A stretch of 64,000 nt of DNA, taken from contig JAFEVB010000022.1 in the NCBI GenBank assembly GCA_032629725.1, positions 1,860,001 to 1,924,000 of the forward strand, given 5' to 3'. A program made the position numbers and the translations under genes. Source of the DNA: Gremmenia infestans (Eukaryota > Ascomycota > Leotiomycetes > Helotiales > Hamatocanthoscyphaceae). Positions 33,066 to 45,233 of the stretch are shown here, piece by piece; the stretch's first letter is position 1; each line of letters begins with the position of its first letter. Below the pieces are notes generated by a model that was given only the letters and a program-made list of their open reading frames with translations, was not told where the DNA came from and ran no database searches.

Positions 33066-33863
33066 CGCGAGTGCTAAAGAATGTGAGTATATCCATTATA
33101 AATGAACGAATTCAAGTTGGTGGTGTGCTAGTGGGAGTTTCATGGCGGGCCGCAATAGTGGGGATTAGTATGTTGCTGACTCAGAATTATCTCTACCTCC
33201 TTTCCTTAGGTACTGGTGCTAGGAATTTGCCCCCTCTCAACCAGGACAGGGGCTTAACCGAATGCATCACAAGCATGCACTTCACTCACAATATGTTTCT
33301 TGCATGAGTATGGCTTCATCCAAGATATAGATCCAATTGTATCAGATATACCGAGAGCAGGTTTGAAATATTTTTTGCCTTACATTATAAAGCTGTCGTT
33401 AGTTTTCAGCTCCTTTCACTTCCGTTTTCTCCTTCACAATGACATTTCCTATATCTTTATGCAGTAGTAATAATGTCCCATGTTTTGTAGGATATTTAGA
33501 AATCTTGAAAGGAGCGAGGCACTTGAGAACGGAAGTAATTCCACACTCCAAGTGAGATGTTCGCACTATGCAGTCCAAGACAATGTTTCCGATCTATGGT
33601 CGCACCTTCCCGCCAATTGTCACCACGCTACTCGGAAGGCATCTCAGCCCCGCATCCCCATCCGTTCCGTCCCCATTTCTCCACGTTTTTATATCGGCCT
33701 CAACTTTGCTCGAATCACTTTTATTACCATCCACGGTTTCCATTCGCAGCCCCAAAAACCCAATTGCGTACTTAGGCAGGGTTTATAAGAGCACGGAGGA
33801 ACTCAATTACCGATCTATCAAAGAAAAACAATTTGCAAATCCCCAAAAGTAAAATCAGCAAAC
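33066..33863. promoter_or_regulatory. Divergent promoter region, regulator and monooxygenase
   Basis: 800 bases between divergent starts; C/T-rich near the monooxygenase with a TTTATAAG box at 33780-33787. Overlapping Pro/Ser-rich ORFs here are compositional. Confidence 0.5.
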
Positions 33864-35857
33864 ATGGCTGCTACAGCGACCCAAACCATGACCCAGGCTG
33901 TTCCATCTTACCAACGCGTCGAACCCGGCTCTGTCAATATTCACGTTGCTGATCTTTCTAATATCAAAACAAACAAGCCAGAAAACGTCGAGGAATCAAC
34001 AGCAGAATGGGTCAAATCCTTTAACAAAGCAATCCAGACTCCCGGATTGAAGGCCCTTTCCGACCTCTTCCTACCCGAGGCATACTGGCGTGACCATATG
34101 TGCTTGGCTTGGGGCTGCAACACATTTAAAGGCCCAGAAGCTATGAAAGACTTCCTCAAGGAAGGCTGTAGATTGAAGAAGGTTGAGATCGACAAGAGTA
34201 GTGATTTCAGAAAGCCAGTGGTTACGGGATTCGATGGACAGGGCAAGATTCAAGGTATTCAGACATTCTTGACTACTGATTCAGATGTTGGACGTGGATT
34301 GGGGGTCGCGAGATTGGTTCTGCAGGACGGGAAGTTGAAGGCTTTTACGCTTTTCACTTCAATGAGAGAGATCAAGGGGCATGAGGAGACTACGTATGGG
34401 CGGAGACCCGAGGGTGTAGCGCATGGTGGACAGCCGGGACGAAAAAATTGGCAAGAACGACGTCTTGAAGATGAGAATTTTGAAAAGGATGATCCGACTG
34501 TCTTGATTCTTGGTACGTGACTTCTGCAAATCCTTGCTGGAGATACTTACGCGATCAAGGTGCTGGCCAAGGTGGTCTTACTCCTGCCGCGCGCCTGAAG
34601 ATGCTGGGAGTTAGTACACTGATTGTTGACCGCAACGAGCGAGTTGGAGATAATTGGCGCAACAGATATCACCAGCTTGTGCTACATGACCCAGTTTGGG
34701 TAAGTCTTGCATCTTCAACTTACAATCTTCACCTCTAACTCCCAAAGTATGACCACATGCCCTACGTACATTTCCCTCCCCATTGGCCTATTTTCACGCC
34801 TAAGGACAAGCTTGCTGGTTTCTTTGAGACCTACGCCCAATTGCTCGAACTCAACATTTGGATGAGCACCACCATCAAATCTTCGAGATGGGATACAACA
34901 AAGAAACGGTGGGACGTTGTTCTCGAGAGACGCAAGGAGCCCGGAATCGTCGAGACTCGTGTCCTCCACCCCAAACACATCGTTCAAGCTACTGGTCACT
35001 CTGGCGAGAAGGACTTCCCCTCTCATATCCCGGGAATCTCAAATTTCACAGGCGATCGGTTATGCCACTCTTCGGAATTTTCAGGTGCCAAGATGGAAGG
35101 AGAAGGTAAGAAGGCAATAGTGGTCGGGTGCTGCAACTCAGGACAGGACATCGCGCAAGACTTCTTCGAAAAAGGTTATGACGTTACCATGATCCAGCGA
35201 TCATCTACATGTGTCATCTCATCCAAAGCAATTCTCGAGATTGGACTTGCAGGACTTTACGATGAGCAAGGCCCACCAGTCGAAGATGCCGACGTGGCAT
35301 TCTGGAGCATCCCGTCTTCCGTCCTGAAATCGATCCACCAAGATGTAACAGCGGCCCAGAATAAGCATGACGAAAGGCTCCTTGCCGGTCTCGAAAAAGC
35401 AGGCTTCAAAATCGACCAAGGCCCTGACGGTGCCGGTCTATTTATGAAATACTTCCAGCGTGGCGGAGGATACTATATCGATGTCGGTGCATCTCAACTT
35501 ATCATTGACGGCGATATCAAAATCAAGCAAGGCCAAGAAATCGCGGAAATCTTGCCTCATGGGATAAAATTCGCCGATGGCACCGAGTTACCTGCCGACG
35601 AGATTGTGTTTGCAACTGGCTATAAGAATATGCGAACCCAGGCGAGAAGCATATTCGGTGACGAGCTGGCAGATCAGGTTAAGGATGTCTGGGGCTTTGA
35701 GGAAAACGGCGAGATGAGGACTATCTGGCAAAAGACTGGCCATCCTGGCTTCTGGTTCTTTGGAGGGAACTTGGCGCTTTGTAGGTATTGGTCTCGGATG
35801 ATTGCGTTGCAGATCAAGGCACTTGACGAGGGCATTTGCGAGTATAATGATCGTTAG
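33864..35857 (+). CDS. Flavin-containing monooxygenase with N-terminal NTF2-like domain
   Basis: Three exons (33864-34512, 34560-34699, 34748-35857; introns 47 and 48 bases) give 632 residues. Residues about 40-190 resemble an NTF2/SnoaL-like fold (WVKSFNKAIQTPGLKALSDL to FTLFTSMREIKGHEE). The FAD fingerprint VLILGAGQGGL spans the first splice site, followed by STLIVDRNERVGDNWRNRYH. The YDHMPYVHFPPHWP block, the VQATGHSG signature and the second nucleotide-binding loop AIVVGCCNSGQDIA (NADPH) are as in FMO/YUCCA-like enzymes. FATGYKNM precedes a conserved C-terminal half (FWFFGGNLALCRYWSRMIALQ). Likely oxidises a small organic substrate with NADPH and O2; the substrate is unknown. It is divergent from the Zn2Cys6 regulator. 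Confidence 0.92.
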
Positions 35858-36594
35858 ATGGAGTCTTCTTGTGGTTCATGATTTAAGCCTGCGTTGTATT
35901 TTTGCGTTGTTTTGCAATATCATAGATATCTAAATTTTAATGCCTTTTTAACTCATATGGATTGAAAAGTGCGCCTACCCGGTTAGGAGGAGTACAGCCA
36001 TAGGCATTTGATACTAATATAGTCATTAGGCAAGGAAAATCGACCCCTGGTCTTAACTTCCTTTCACGGGCACAGTATAGTATAGTATAGATTACTGCCG
36101 TAATATCCAATAGCTTTCAGTCCACCGAATACACAAAGTTAGTACTCGAAACACACCCCATACATTTTGCTGCGTCAATTACATTGCCACCTATCACCAA
36201 AACCTTCAACCTCCTCGGATGTAAGTGCAGGCTCTAGTTGCCGCTTCAAATAGCTTTCGTTACATAAAGCGCCAGTATAGCCTGAGTTCCATCCCAGCCT
36301 TTAAAAGTAGGATTTTTCTTTTCTTGTACGTAAGGTTATTTATTTCTAGAGATCAGATCTGGTTTCAAGTAGAATGATCTATCTAGTTATAATCTATCTA
36401 ATCTGTAATATAGTACGGTGAAAGCAGGTATTGAGACCAAGTAACTAGGCTCAGCGCTAGCTCTTATTGACCTTAGAAAGAAAGAAAGAAGAAAAGTTGA
36501 CAGAAAATCTCGAAGTGTTCTTCTCCTTGGAGAAATGGGGCTCCAGACAACTTGAGAATAAAATAGACTAGGGCATCTCTCGTCTTTGCGTGGT
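35858..36594. other. Intergenic, convergent 3' region
   Basis: 3' flanks of the monooxygenase and the GNAT gene. AT-rich, with a short AGTAT repeat at 36074-36090; no gene recognised. Confidence 0.5.
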
Positions 36595-37896
36595 CTAGGA
36601 TATACGGATCCAAGCATCTATCCATATTATACATATGTTAGTATCAGTTCCATAGTCTGTCTCGATGTTATAAACTCAACAAACTCCGTGCGGGGTAATC
36701 AAGCAGCAGAGGGAGAGTAAGTGAAACGAAATGAAATAGACAAACGTACAATAAAGCGACCACTCAACAGTCCCCTTCAAACTCCTACACACCCCCTGAC
36801 TCTGCAGATTCTCCACTGCCACATCAGCATGATACCAGCCATCTTGCACTAGATCCACGGCTCGATCACGGAGTAGCTTCACAGAGACTGCTTTCGCTAG
36901 GCCGCATCCCCGGTACTCTTCCTGGTGGTTGGTTTGGGTTAGTATATGCAATATATAGGAGCGCGTCTACGGTACGGGGGGAGTGCTTGGCTTGCTTACC
37001 TCACAGTGTAGCGTTTTCAGTGATCCATCTGGGCCTTTTTATACCAGGCATAACATTAGTTCCATGAGTTGAGAGGATTACAATAGATAACAGGGAGGAA
37101 ACATACTATACCTAGAAATGCCCATGCGATTGGTACACCAGCGCTTGTTTGAATAGCGACGCTGGGGAGCGCTTTCATCAACTCCCTACACCACTGTCAT
37201 ATTAGTCCATCATCCCATAAGGCCCCGTCCCATAGTCTTCCAACCATAAAAGAGCACAAGGCTTCCGGAATCAACGTACGCTTTATAAGGAATCGCAGTC
37301 CTCGACAACACAAGCGGGATATCCTCTGCTCTCACAGACGCCCACACCAGCCCCTCAGGCAGCTCTCTCACTCCCGGTAAATCCGCCACCTTGAACAAAA
37401 ACTTCAAGTGCTCCGGACTCTGCATCTTGACTAGCGAATGCTCCTTCAGCAATCCCCAGACCTTCACATGCAGACTGGCGATTAACACTGTCCCCTGGTT
37501 TTCCCGCGGCGCGGAAGCGGAAGTTAACTTTACGTATTCCTGCTCGAGGCCCGCAACGTGTTTTAGCAGACCTAGGAGTTGCGCCTCGCATACGGCGGCG
37601 GAGCTGGGGATCGTGGGGTGCTCGATGGAGGAGTAGAGCCACATTTCTGAGTTGGGACCGCAGGAGAAATCTAGGTAGGCGATGAGGAATTCTGGGGCTG
37701 GAGTGGGGGATGAAGTGGAGGAAGAGACGGATGTGGCGAATGTAGATAGGATGTGTGAGTGTGCTGTTTGGCGTCCGGCGCTGGTGTTCATGAATTGTAT
37801 GCGCCGTGATGCTGGGAGGGAGTAGGGCATGTGGTGCGCTAAAGCCTCGAGGACTTCATCAGGGGGCGTGGGGTCGTCTTTGATAATTATCTCCAT
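36595..37896 (-). CDS. GNAT-family N-acetyltransferase (FR47-like)
   Basis: Five exons (37896-37280, 37185-37112, 37034-37000, 36921-36750, 36617-36595) keep phase and give 306 residues. The C-terminal half is the GNAT core. PSVAIQTSAGVPIAWAFLG and DGSLKTLHCEEEYRGCGLAK form the beta-strand and acetyl-CoA loop (consensus R-x-x-G-x-G/A), then VAVENLQSQGVCRSLKGTVE gives the Asn and neighbouring residues typical of FR47-type enzymes. The last exon is only 23 bases (AWIRIS end). The N-terminal half (ALAHHMPYSLPASRRIQFMN) is as in fungal relatives of glycine N-acyltransferase. Substrate unknown. The 35-base and 23-base exons make automated prediction error-prone. Confidence 0.88.
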
Positions 37897-38932
37897 TTTA
37901 GTTATGTAAGAGTAGATCTGTATATATAGGTATATATGATGTTGTCTTGAGATTTTCGTGTGCGAGGGAATGAACGCTTTTATATGCACTGGAATTAGCA
38001 GTCATACATGGGATGTGGGCTTCTATTCTTGAGGCCGTAAGCACGGCCCACCTAATCAGGCATACATGAAAGCCTAATGCTATTGTATCATCTAGGTATT
38101 GAGGGCAGAGAATTGCGAATATAGTGGAACTAAGGGCGCAATTATTTAGCATTGTCCTTGGTAAGAATTTGATAAAGAACCTTGCTGGGCCGGCTGAAGA
38201 TATACACCTAAACTCGATATACTCACCTTTCACTCAAAACCTCCCAGACAGCCACTTCAACGCATCCCCCAACGTTCATTTCTTCTTCCCATCACCTCAT
38301 TTTTGCTTTCCCTTCCTCGATAATCCAGGCGACCCACTCTGCCGGCAGCCAGATGCCAGACGAGCCAACGGGTAACTTACGTATCTTGATTCTTGGCCCT
38401 AGGCAGGCAATACGCCCTGCGACATCTCAATTTCCCTCACCCTAAACATCATCTGATCCCAGCCCCTTATCCTCTTCCCACCTCTCCCCACCTGCCTAAC
38501 GAAGGAAGGAATGATACAACGCCCTAATATACAAATTTCCGCTCGAAGATGGAGGGCAGAGATGTCATTGTGAAGAATCAGCTTTCCAGGTGAGAAGAGA
38601 TGATTGCCCACTGTTGAAACGAGGGTGGATTGGAGGATTGAGAAGATGAAATGAGTTTCTGCAGCTCTTGGCTTATTGTTAAGGCACGAGAATACTAAGT
38701 CATTTCAAATTGAGAGAAGAAAAAGAAGAGCTTTCGGGGGGAGCATGTAACATGGTATCATGAATTTATTACAACTGGACATAGAGTGAGTGGAGTAGAG
38801 AAGCGTGATAGAAGAAACTAGACTTTAAACAACAAATCTTTGGCCAAAGACTATGAAAACCCCGAACCACCTTCCTTCCCTTTGCGCCATGTAGAAAACG
38901 CTTAAAGCAAGAGAAATACAACCGTGCCCCGT
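37897..38932. other. Intergenic, 1.04 kb
   Basis: Promoter of the GNAT gene on the left and 3' flank of the heme lyase gene on the right. C/T-rich tract around 38260-38320; no gene recognised. Confidence 0.5.
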
Positions 38933-39987
38933 TTATTTACTCCCAGAGTCCCTTACAACCGCACCAGAAGCTCGATACCAGACATCGCCTCCCCAACGCA
39001 TCATCCTCTCCACGGCTTGTGTAGGTGTAACAGCCGGTCTGACATCCAGGTAGAAAACAGGCTCACCAGTCGGTTCAGGAGGGGCCGAGTAATAGTCGAT
39101 CACGTATCTAATTTCCTTCTTCTGGCCCTTGACTTCTCTCTGTACGAACCAGTCGTGGCGATCAAATGGAGGTTCGGTGCTTTTCACAAATTAGCACAAT
39201 CCCAAACAATATATCTACTTCAGTAGCGGATGAAATGCACTTACCCGAAAGCACTAGGATAGATCCATCCCATAACTTGTATCATAGCGGCCTTGGGCGT
39301 CATCTCTTTCGGCCTTCCCATAAACCTAATCAGCTTGGGCTGCGCAACCTCATCCTCATTCGCACCAATATCCGCGCCGGCCATTGATGCCGCTTCTCCC
39401 TTTTTACAGATGTCCCATCCTTTGCCCAAACCCTTGCCGAATCTGCGCTCCCATTCCACGATCTCAGCCCATGCGCCCTCGTTCAGGAAATTATGCACAG
39501 AAACCATACTTTCTACGGCTGTAGCATCAGTATCCGTATAACCCTTCCGTAATAATGCATTGTACATCTGCTGCGGTGATGGGTACTCCCAGTTTCCTTC
39601 TCCGGTGCCCCTTGGAATTGTAGATGGTTCGCGCTCGGTGGGGAGGGTTACGGTTTGGTTCTCGGCGCGCTCTTGGGAGATGTCGGAGAACATGTAGTTT
39701 AGGGGATTATATTTGGAGTACTTGGACGGCGATTTGGTATCGCTGGTCTTGGAGGCGTCTGTTGGCGTATACGGACAAGCGGAATCGGCGGGAGGTGTGG
39801 GAGGTTTGGCGATGGCCTCATTGCTCTTGTGCATAGGACATGCTGGCTAGATTAATGTTAGGAAATTGGTCTGGTTCTCTGGAGAAAGAGTACTCACTGG
39901 AGGTGAAGCATTGCCACTGGGGATCGCATGAGGTGCGCTTCTGGCATTTACAACAGATACATCAGAATCCGCCCAGAACCAACCCAT
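38933..39987 (-). CDS. Holocytochrome c-type synthase (cytochrome c/c1 heme lyase)
   Basis: Mitochondrial intermembrane-space enzyme that attaches heme covalently to the CXXCH motif of apocytochrome c or c1. Three exons (39987-39898, 39846-39245, 39179-38933) give 312 residues. The start MGWFWAD is typical. Two Cys-Pro heme motifs (ACPMHK and ACPYTP) lie in the N-terminal region. The core shows [77 protein letters not shown] and [16 protein letters not shown], followed by [10 protein letters not shown] and the LDVRPA end. Whether it serves cytochrome c, c1 or both cannot be told from sequence alone. Confidence 0.95.
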
Positions 39988-40515
39988 GGTGACGATGGTA
40001 AGCAGTGAATCTGATACTGTATTAATGAAAAGGAGAAGGGTGTTTTTAAGTTGAGTTGTTTTGATGTTAAGTTGGCGTTCTGATAATCGTAGATTGTAGT
40101 GGTTTGTACAAGTAGAAAGGAGGAGAGGCGATGATCCTCGGTGGATTTTCTTTTTCTGCCACTTTGGCGGCTTTTTCCGTTCACCGGGTTCTTCCTTGCC
40201 CCCCTTTCCATAGCCTTACCACTCACGCTAGCAAAGTACATACCTATAATTGATATGTAAAATTGGCCAAGACTTCATTGTTTCCTCTTTTAGATTTTAG
40301 AGATATTGATATTTCTCCGTATTTGAGACAATCTGCATGCATGTCTTAGTGTTTATCTAAAATGTGATCCTTGACGTCACTAAATCCAAAGCAACTTTCA
40401 CAAGCTTCAAGGAGTCAGTTTACACCTGAACAACTTGGTATTCCTCACCACCCCCCCCAAATGGAGCAACGGTAGCATTTGCGCCCACAATTTATATTCC
40501 AATACACTTGGGAAT
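39988..40515. other. Divergent promoter, heme lyase and UbiB-like kinase
   Basis: 528 bases between divergent starts; both products are predicted mitochondrial. No specific motif recognised. Confidence 0.5.
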
Positions 40516-42674
40516 ATGGGGGCAGCATTGATCTTAGGCCGAACATGCCTCCGTCAATCCCTTCCCCGAGCCCGACCTTTCCTTCAATGCCACGGTATCC
40601 AGGTCGCGACAAAACAAACATATAGTCGGGGATGGAGGCATTTTCGACCGCCGCCTGGCCGGGAAGGATTGATACTTGCTGCCGCGGTGGCATTGAGTCC
40701 CATTGCGTTTGTGCAGCTTTCGGAGAAGGATAATGGCGGCACGGAACATACTGCTGAGGGGCGAATGCTAGCGGCGTCGAGGGATGAGATCAAGAAGGAG
40801 GTGAAAGATGATGTTCGTGGCATACGGCGCATACGAGATAGTATCATCTTCTTTCTGGACGTGTATTTGTGGGAGCCTCTGTGTACTGGGACGCGGTTCC
40901 TACATCTGGCGGTCATCTTCGTCCCGGTTATGATGACGGTACCTATAATCTGGATAGGAAGCAGGAACAAGGAAAGGGACAACGAGAGGTCTGGCACGCT
41001 GTGGTGGTACTGGTTCCTTGTAAAATCAATGGAGCGTGCTGGACCAGCTTTCATCAAGGTAGAATTTCATTCGCTGCTTCCAACACTGCTAACTCTCTCT
41101 CCCTAGCTTGGACAATGGGCAGCTTCTCGAACAGATATCTTCCCAACTCAAATGTGCGAGGTCATGTCCCAACTTCACTCCAATGCTCCGGCTCATTCTC
41201 TACACGAGACCAAGAAAACTATACGAAGAGCATTTGAAGGCCGTCCCTTTGAAGATATATTCGACGAATTCGAGGAGAAACCGTTAGGGGTTGGGGCTAT
41301 TGCACAAGTATACCGTGCCAAACTAAAGCCTGACCTCACTGCGCCTATAGATCCAGACGAGGAAGATGTCCACAATCTACGAAAGCAAGTCCGGAAAAAT
41401 GTCGACACACTGATGAAGAGTACCCCTCACCGAGTTCCATCCTCATTCGTTGCCATAAAGGTTCTACATCCAGGTATTGAACATATGATCCGCCGAGACT
41501 TACGAATCATGGCCTTTTTTGCCTCAGTGATAAACGCTCTGCCAACAATGGAGTGGCTATCCCTCCCTGATGAAGTTGAACAATTCGGTGAAATGATGCG
41601 CCTACAACTCGATCTTCGCATCGAAGCCGCAAACCTTACCATTTTCCGCAAGAACTTCAAAGAGCGTACCACAGCCTGGTTTCCCTACCCGTATACGGAC
41701 TTTACTACACGACAAGTCCTAGTCGAGGAATATGCACAGGGGATTCCTTTAGCTGACTTTATGGAAAACGGAGGTGGTATATTCCAAACAGAAATAGCGA
41801 ATGAGGGTCTAGACGCGTTCCTGCGTATGTTATTACTCGATAACTTCGTCCATGCGGATCTTCACCCTGGAAACATCATGGTCCGCTTCTATCAATCCGC
41901 CCACCCGAACCTCTCATTCTCCAAATCCCATCAACACGAAGACCCGCAAGCGCAGCCGGACGTAACAGAACAAGTTCTCGCACGCCTCCGTCCTTACCAG
42001 AAAGGAAAAGACAAGAAGGCATGGGAGCTCGAACTCGCCCAAATCGACAAGGAAGGTTTCCGTCCTCAATTAATATTCATAGACACGGGATTGGTCACTG
42101 AGCTTAATGCCACGAATCGCCGCAATTTCCTCGACCTGTTCAAAGCAATCGCCGAATTCGACGGCTACAAAGCAGGGCATCTAATGTGTGAGCGTTGCCG
42201 GCAACCAGACGCTGTAATCGACGAAGAGATATTCGCGCTTAAGATGCAACATCTTGTTCTTGGTGTCAAGAGCCGCACGTTGGCATTGGGGAATATGAAG
42301 ATTGGGGATATTCTTAATGAGGTGCTGGGAATGGTTAGAGGACATCATGTGAGAATGGAGGGCGATTTTGTCAATGTTGTTATTAGTATCCTACTGCTCG
42401 AGGGCATAGGGAGGAGTTTGAATCCGGATATCGATTTGCTGAGTAGTGCGCTGCCGATACTGAGGCAGCTGGGGGCTCAGAGTGGGGGTGGGATGTTGAG
42501 ACAGGGGGACTTTTCAATGTTGAAGGTATGGGCGGGGTTGGAGGCAAGGAAGTTCTTGCAGGCTAGTATTGAGGATGTGAGTTCCCCTTTCCCTCTCTTC
42601 TATCGAAAGTCTCGTACTAATAAATGCAGGTTGAGAGATGTGTAAAGTATGATCAGCTCTCGCCGAATGTATAG
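40516..42674 (+). CDS. ABC1/ADCK/UbiB-family atypical kinase, mitochondrial (ADCK2-like)
   Basis: Three exons (40516-41058, 41107-42576, 42630-42674) give 685 residues. The ATG at 40516 gives an Arg-rich mitochondrial presequence (RTCLRQSLPRARPF); frame upstream of it has no ATG. Hydrophobic segments near residues 50-65 and 130-150 suggest a membrane anchor. UbiB hallmarks are present. They are KxGQ (FIKLGQ, residues 181-184), a modified Ala-rich loop (PLGVGAIAQVYRAKL), the Lys in FVAIKVLHPG, the LQLDLRIEAANLTIFRKNF block, HADLHPGN at 430-437 and the metal-binding FIDTGL with Asp507. The family acts in mitochondrial lipid and coenzyme Q homeostasis. The LGQWAASRTDIFP sequence is closest to the ADCK2/Cqd-type branch rather than Coq8, from memory. 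Confidence 0.92.
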
Positions 42675-43173
42675 ATAGGTAATGGATGGCATGGACGGCG
42701 TTTGGTTAGATGCGGTACACGAAGCAACTCGACTTAGAAACGAGAATAGATCCTTGTATAAGAAGTCGCTATGGTGTAAGTTGCATCTCGAAGTTGAACA
42801 AGGTTTCTCGGGCGTGAATCATTCATCATTGCTTGTTCGACACACGTGAGCCATGCCCATGTCATGACTGACCCCCTTTTTAAGCGAAGCCGTTTCCAAG
42901 GACCCGAATTATCATGGAGACTAGGTAGGTACTCAACGCCTTATTCCATTTCTTCTGCTCTGTGTGCAGGGACTGCCTTCGAATTTGTACCTATTTGCTG
43001 TTCAAGCCGCCGTCTACTTATTTCTATCATGCATCGCATAATTCTCTTTCTGCCACAAGCATCCAACCTACAGTGAATGAGAAGGCAAAGCATGACTGCA
43101 AAACCATTGAAATATCTCTCACATCCATCCTCTTTTCACGAGTCACCGAACCAAAAACACAACCACAACTCCG
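42675..43173. other. Intergenic, 0.5 kb
   Basis: 3' flank of the kinase gene and promoter of the next gene, same strand. Nothing recognised. Confidence 0.5.
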
Positions 43174-44301
43174 ATGTCACAACACTTTGATTCATCACCC
43201 ACGCCTACCTGCTCATATAGACAGCCCAACCAAGCCCCCGAAGACAATCTCCCGCACTCAAGCAGGTCTCCCCAGCCGCTCAACCTCATGACTCACGACG
43301 CAGCACCAGACGCGGCCGGCTACGCCACGTCCGTATACTCCACAGACCTCTCTTTCGTATCCACGACTCCGCTCCCTGCAACGCTCACCAAGCCCCCACG
43401 AGCTCGCATCCCCACAACCTTGCAAACCTCGCATTTCAACTTCCGTCTCCAAGACCCGGAGTCCCTTAAACCGATATCGAGATCACGCAACCCATTCACC
43501 GCACCACCAGGTACGGGTACAGGTACAGGTCTTCGTCTATCCATCATCGCACTAACCATCTCCTCCCTCGGCCTGCTCTGCCTGCTCATCTCCCTAACCC
43601 TGCTCTTCACCACCTCCTCCACCTCTTCCGCCAGTACCAACACTAATTCGCCACCCCCCACCGCCTCCCTCGCATTCCTCCTCCTCGCCATCCTGCTCAT
43701 CCTCGCCGGCCTGCTCCTCCTCTCTATTTCATATTACTGCAACTGGAACAACGCGAAACATCATGCTTCGACGGGTCGTCTAAGGGAGGGGCTAATGGAG
43801 CTCGAGGCGCAGTGGGAGGTTTTCAAGGCTGTGTCGTATGATAGTACGGAGAGGCCTGTGGAGATGACGCAGACGCAGATGGAGATGGGCGTGGGAGAGG
43901 AGAGAGCACGTATAGGGAAGTGGAAATGGAGGCGTGCTATTAACGCGGCGGCAGCGGCGGTGGTGGCTTTTCCCAAAGCGACCCTAGCAGACCACCGCAC
44001 GCGCAGTCGCGGTAACCCTACACTCCGCGCTGAGCCTGTTCATAGTCCTGTTGCAGCGGGGCATCGAAGACATGGGAGTGTGTGTTCGCTGCATAGCTTG
44101 TTCGAAGGGGATAGGAGGGCTGAGACTTGGAAGGGCCCCGGATCTAGCTCTCTGCGCGATAGCTGGATGTGTGGGGTTGAGGAGGTGGAGGAGAGGGGGT
44201 TTGCGTGTGCGAAGGTTGAGAATGGGGAGGGGTTTGCGATGGGGGCCTTGAAGGGAAATAGGGAGGATGGGAATGGGTTTATACGCGCTGTGCTTCGTTG
44301 A
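43174..44301 (+). CDS. Hypothetical membrane protein with two TM helices
   Basis: Single exon, 375 residues. A Pro/Ser/Thr-rich N-terminal region of about 115 residues with a GTGTGTG run precedes two strong hydrophobic helices (LSIIALTISSLGLLCLLISL, then SLAFLLLAILLILAGLLLLS), separated by a short Ser/Thr/Asn loop. A C-terminal cytoplasmic domain of about 180 residues is charged and basic (WNNAKHHASTGRLREGLMEL, MTQTQMEMGVGEERARIGKW) and ends in a disordered stretch. No enzymatic motif is seen. Long antisense ORFs overlap it, but the TM pattern and codon composition favour this strand. Function unknown. Confidence 0.7.
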   Translation: MSQHFDSSPTPTCSYRQPNQAPEDNLPHSSRSPQPLNLMTHDAAPDAAGYATSVYSTDLSFVSTTPLPATLTKPPRARIPTTLQTSHFNFRLQDPESLKPISRSRNPFTAPPGTGTGTGLRLSIIALTISSLGLLCLLISLTLLFTTSSTSSASTNTNSPPPTASLAFLLLAILLILAGLLLLSISYYCNWNNAKHHASTGRLREGLMELEAQWEVFKAVSYDSTERPVEMTQTQMEMGVGEERARIGKWKWRRAINAAAAAVVAFPKATLADHRTRSRGNPTLRAEPVHSPVAAGHRRHGSVCSLHSLFEGDRRAETWKGPGSSSLRDSWMCGVEEVEERGFACAKVENGEGFAMGALKGNREDGNGFIRAVLR

Positions 44302-45233
44302 TTGATGAATATGGGAGTTGCTTTGAGGTAGGTAGCGATGAATTGAGTTGGTTGGTAGAGTGCCTGATTTAGAGGGTTTTTAATATCATTTTTTCTGGAC
44401 CCTAGATACATGACCACTTCGCTTCTGTGCATGCCGAGACACATGTACGCGTGAAAGATCGAGGGGTGGCGTGAAGTTAGAATTGGAGTTAACAAATAGT
44501 TTTTGCATGACTTGTAAATGGCGGGAATATAATATAGGAAATTTCTGTAGACGGACGATACTATCGTGTAGTATTAATAAGAAGAGCGAAGATATAAATG
44601 ATAACAAAAGATTCGATGCAATAGAATGAAACTACTATCCTAACTAACAGTTTTCAATATTTCCACCATCGTACTAGGTAGGGATCAGGAAAATATACAT
44701 GTAGAGCACGAGGTACAGTACACGTCTATTTCCCTAAGCGCTTGATACTATCTGGAGGAGTTGGCCGGAAGAGGAAAAGTACAAATAGAGTAGGTAGGGG
44801 GCAAAGAATGAGAACTTGTCTTGTCATGTTTACTTATTAGTCAGCGTATAATGCAGAACGCAAATGCTCCCTTTCTCTCTCCACTATTTGCCACTCTGGT
44901 CTCACTCTCTTTGTTTCACATTCGCCTCATTACCTCACCTACAGTCCACTAATCCCAAACAGATCAACGCACAAACCACGCAGCCGCAACCGCACAAAAC
45001 CCGCAAACCGCACAAACAACGCACGCTATGATTGGACGCAGAGGTGGAGAAGGGTTTACTCCGAGTACGGTATTTGGGATATAAAGACAGTCTTTCTTTC
45101 CCTTCCATCTTGTCTGTCTTTTTCTCCTCATACACAAATAACAAACTCACCAGTTCAAGACAACATCATACCAAATACATACCTACACTTTTCAAATACC
45201 AATAACCACCAATCAATAATCAATACCGTCATC
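44302..45233. promoter_or_regulatory. Intergenic and promoter of the first metallothionein
   Basis: Within 270 bases of the metallothionein start there are three CGCACAAA units (about 44969, 44991 and 45009), each containing the CRCAAA core. A reversed CCAAT box (ATTGG, 45031-45035) and a TATAAA box at 45080-45085 follow. The rest of the stretch is the 3' flank of the TM-protein gene. Confidence 0.55.

Noticed and set aside
33480..33852. Three overlapping plus-strand ORFs upstream of the monooxygenase
   Set aside because: All three frames are open because the DNA is C/T-rich; Pro/Ser/His composition follows from base bias; this is promoter and leader.
43320..43700. Long antisense ORF over the two-TM protein gene
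   Set aside because: Mirror of a Leu/Ser/Thr-rich coding strand; Arg/Glu/Val-rich shadow with no motif.
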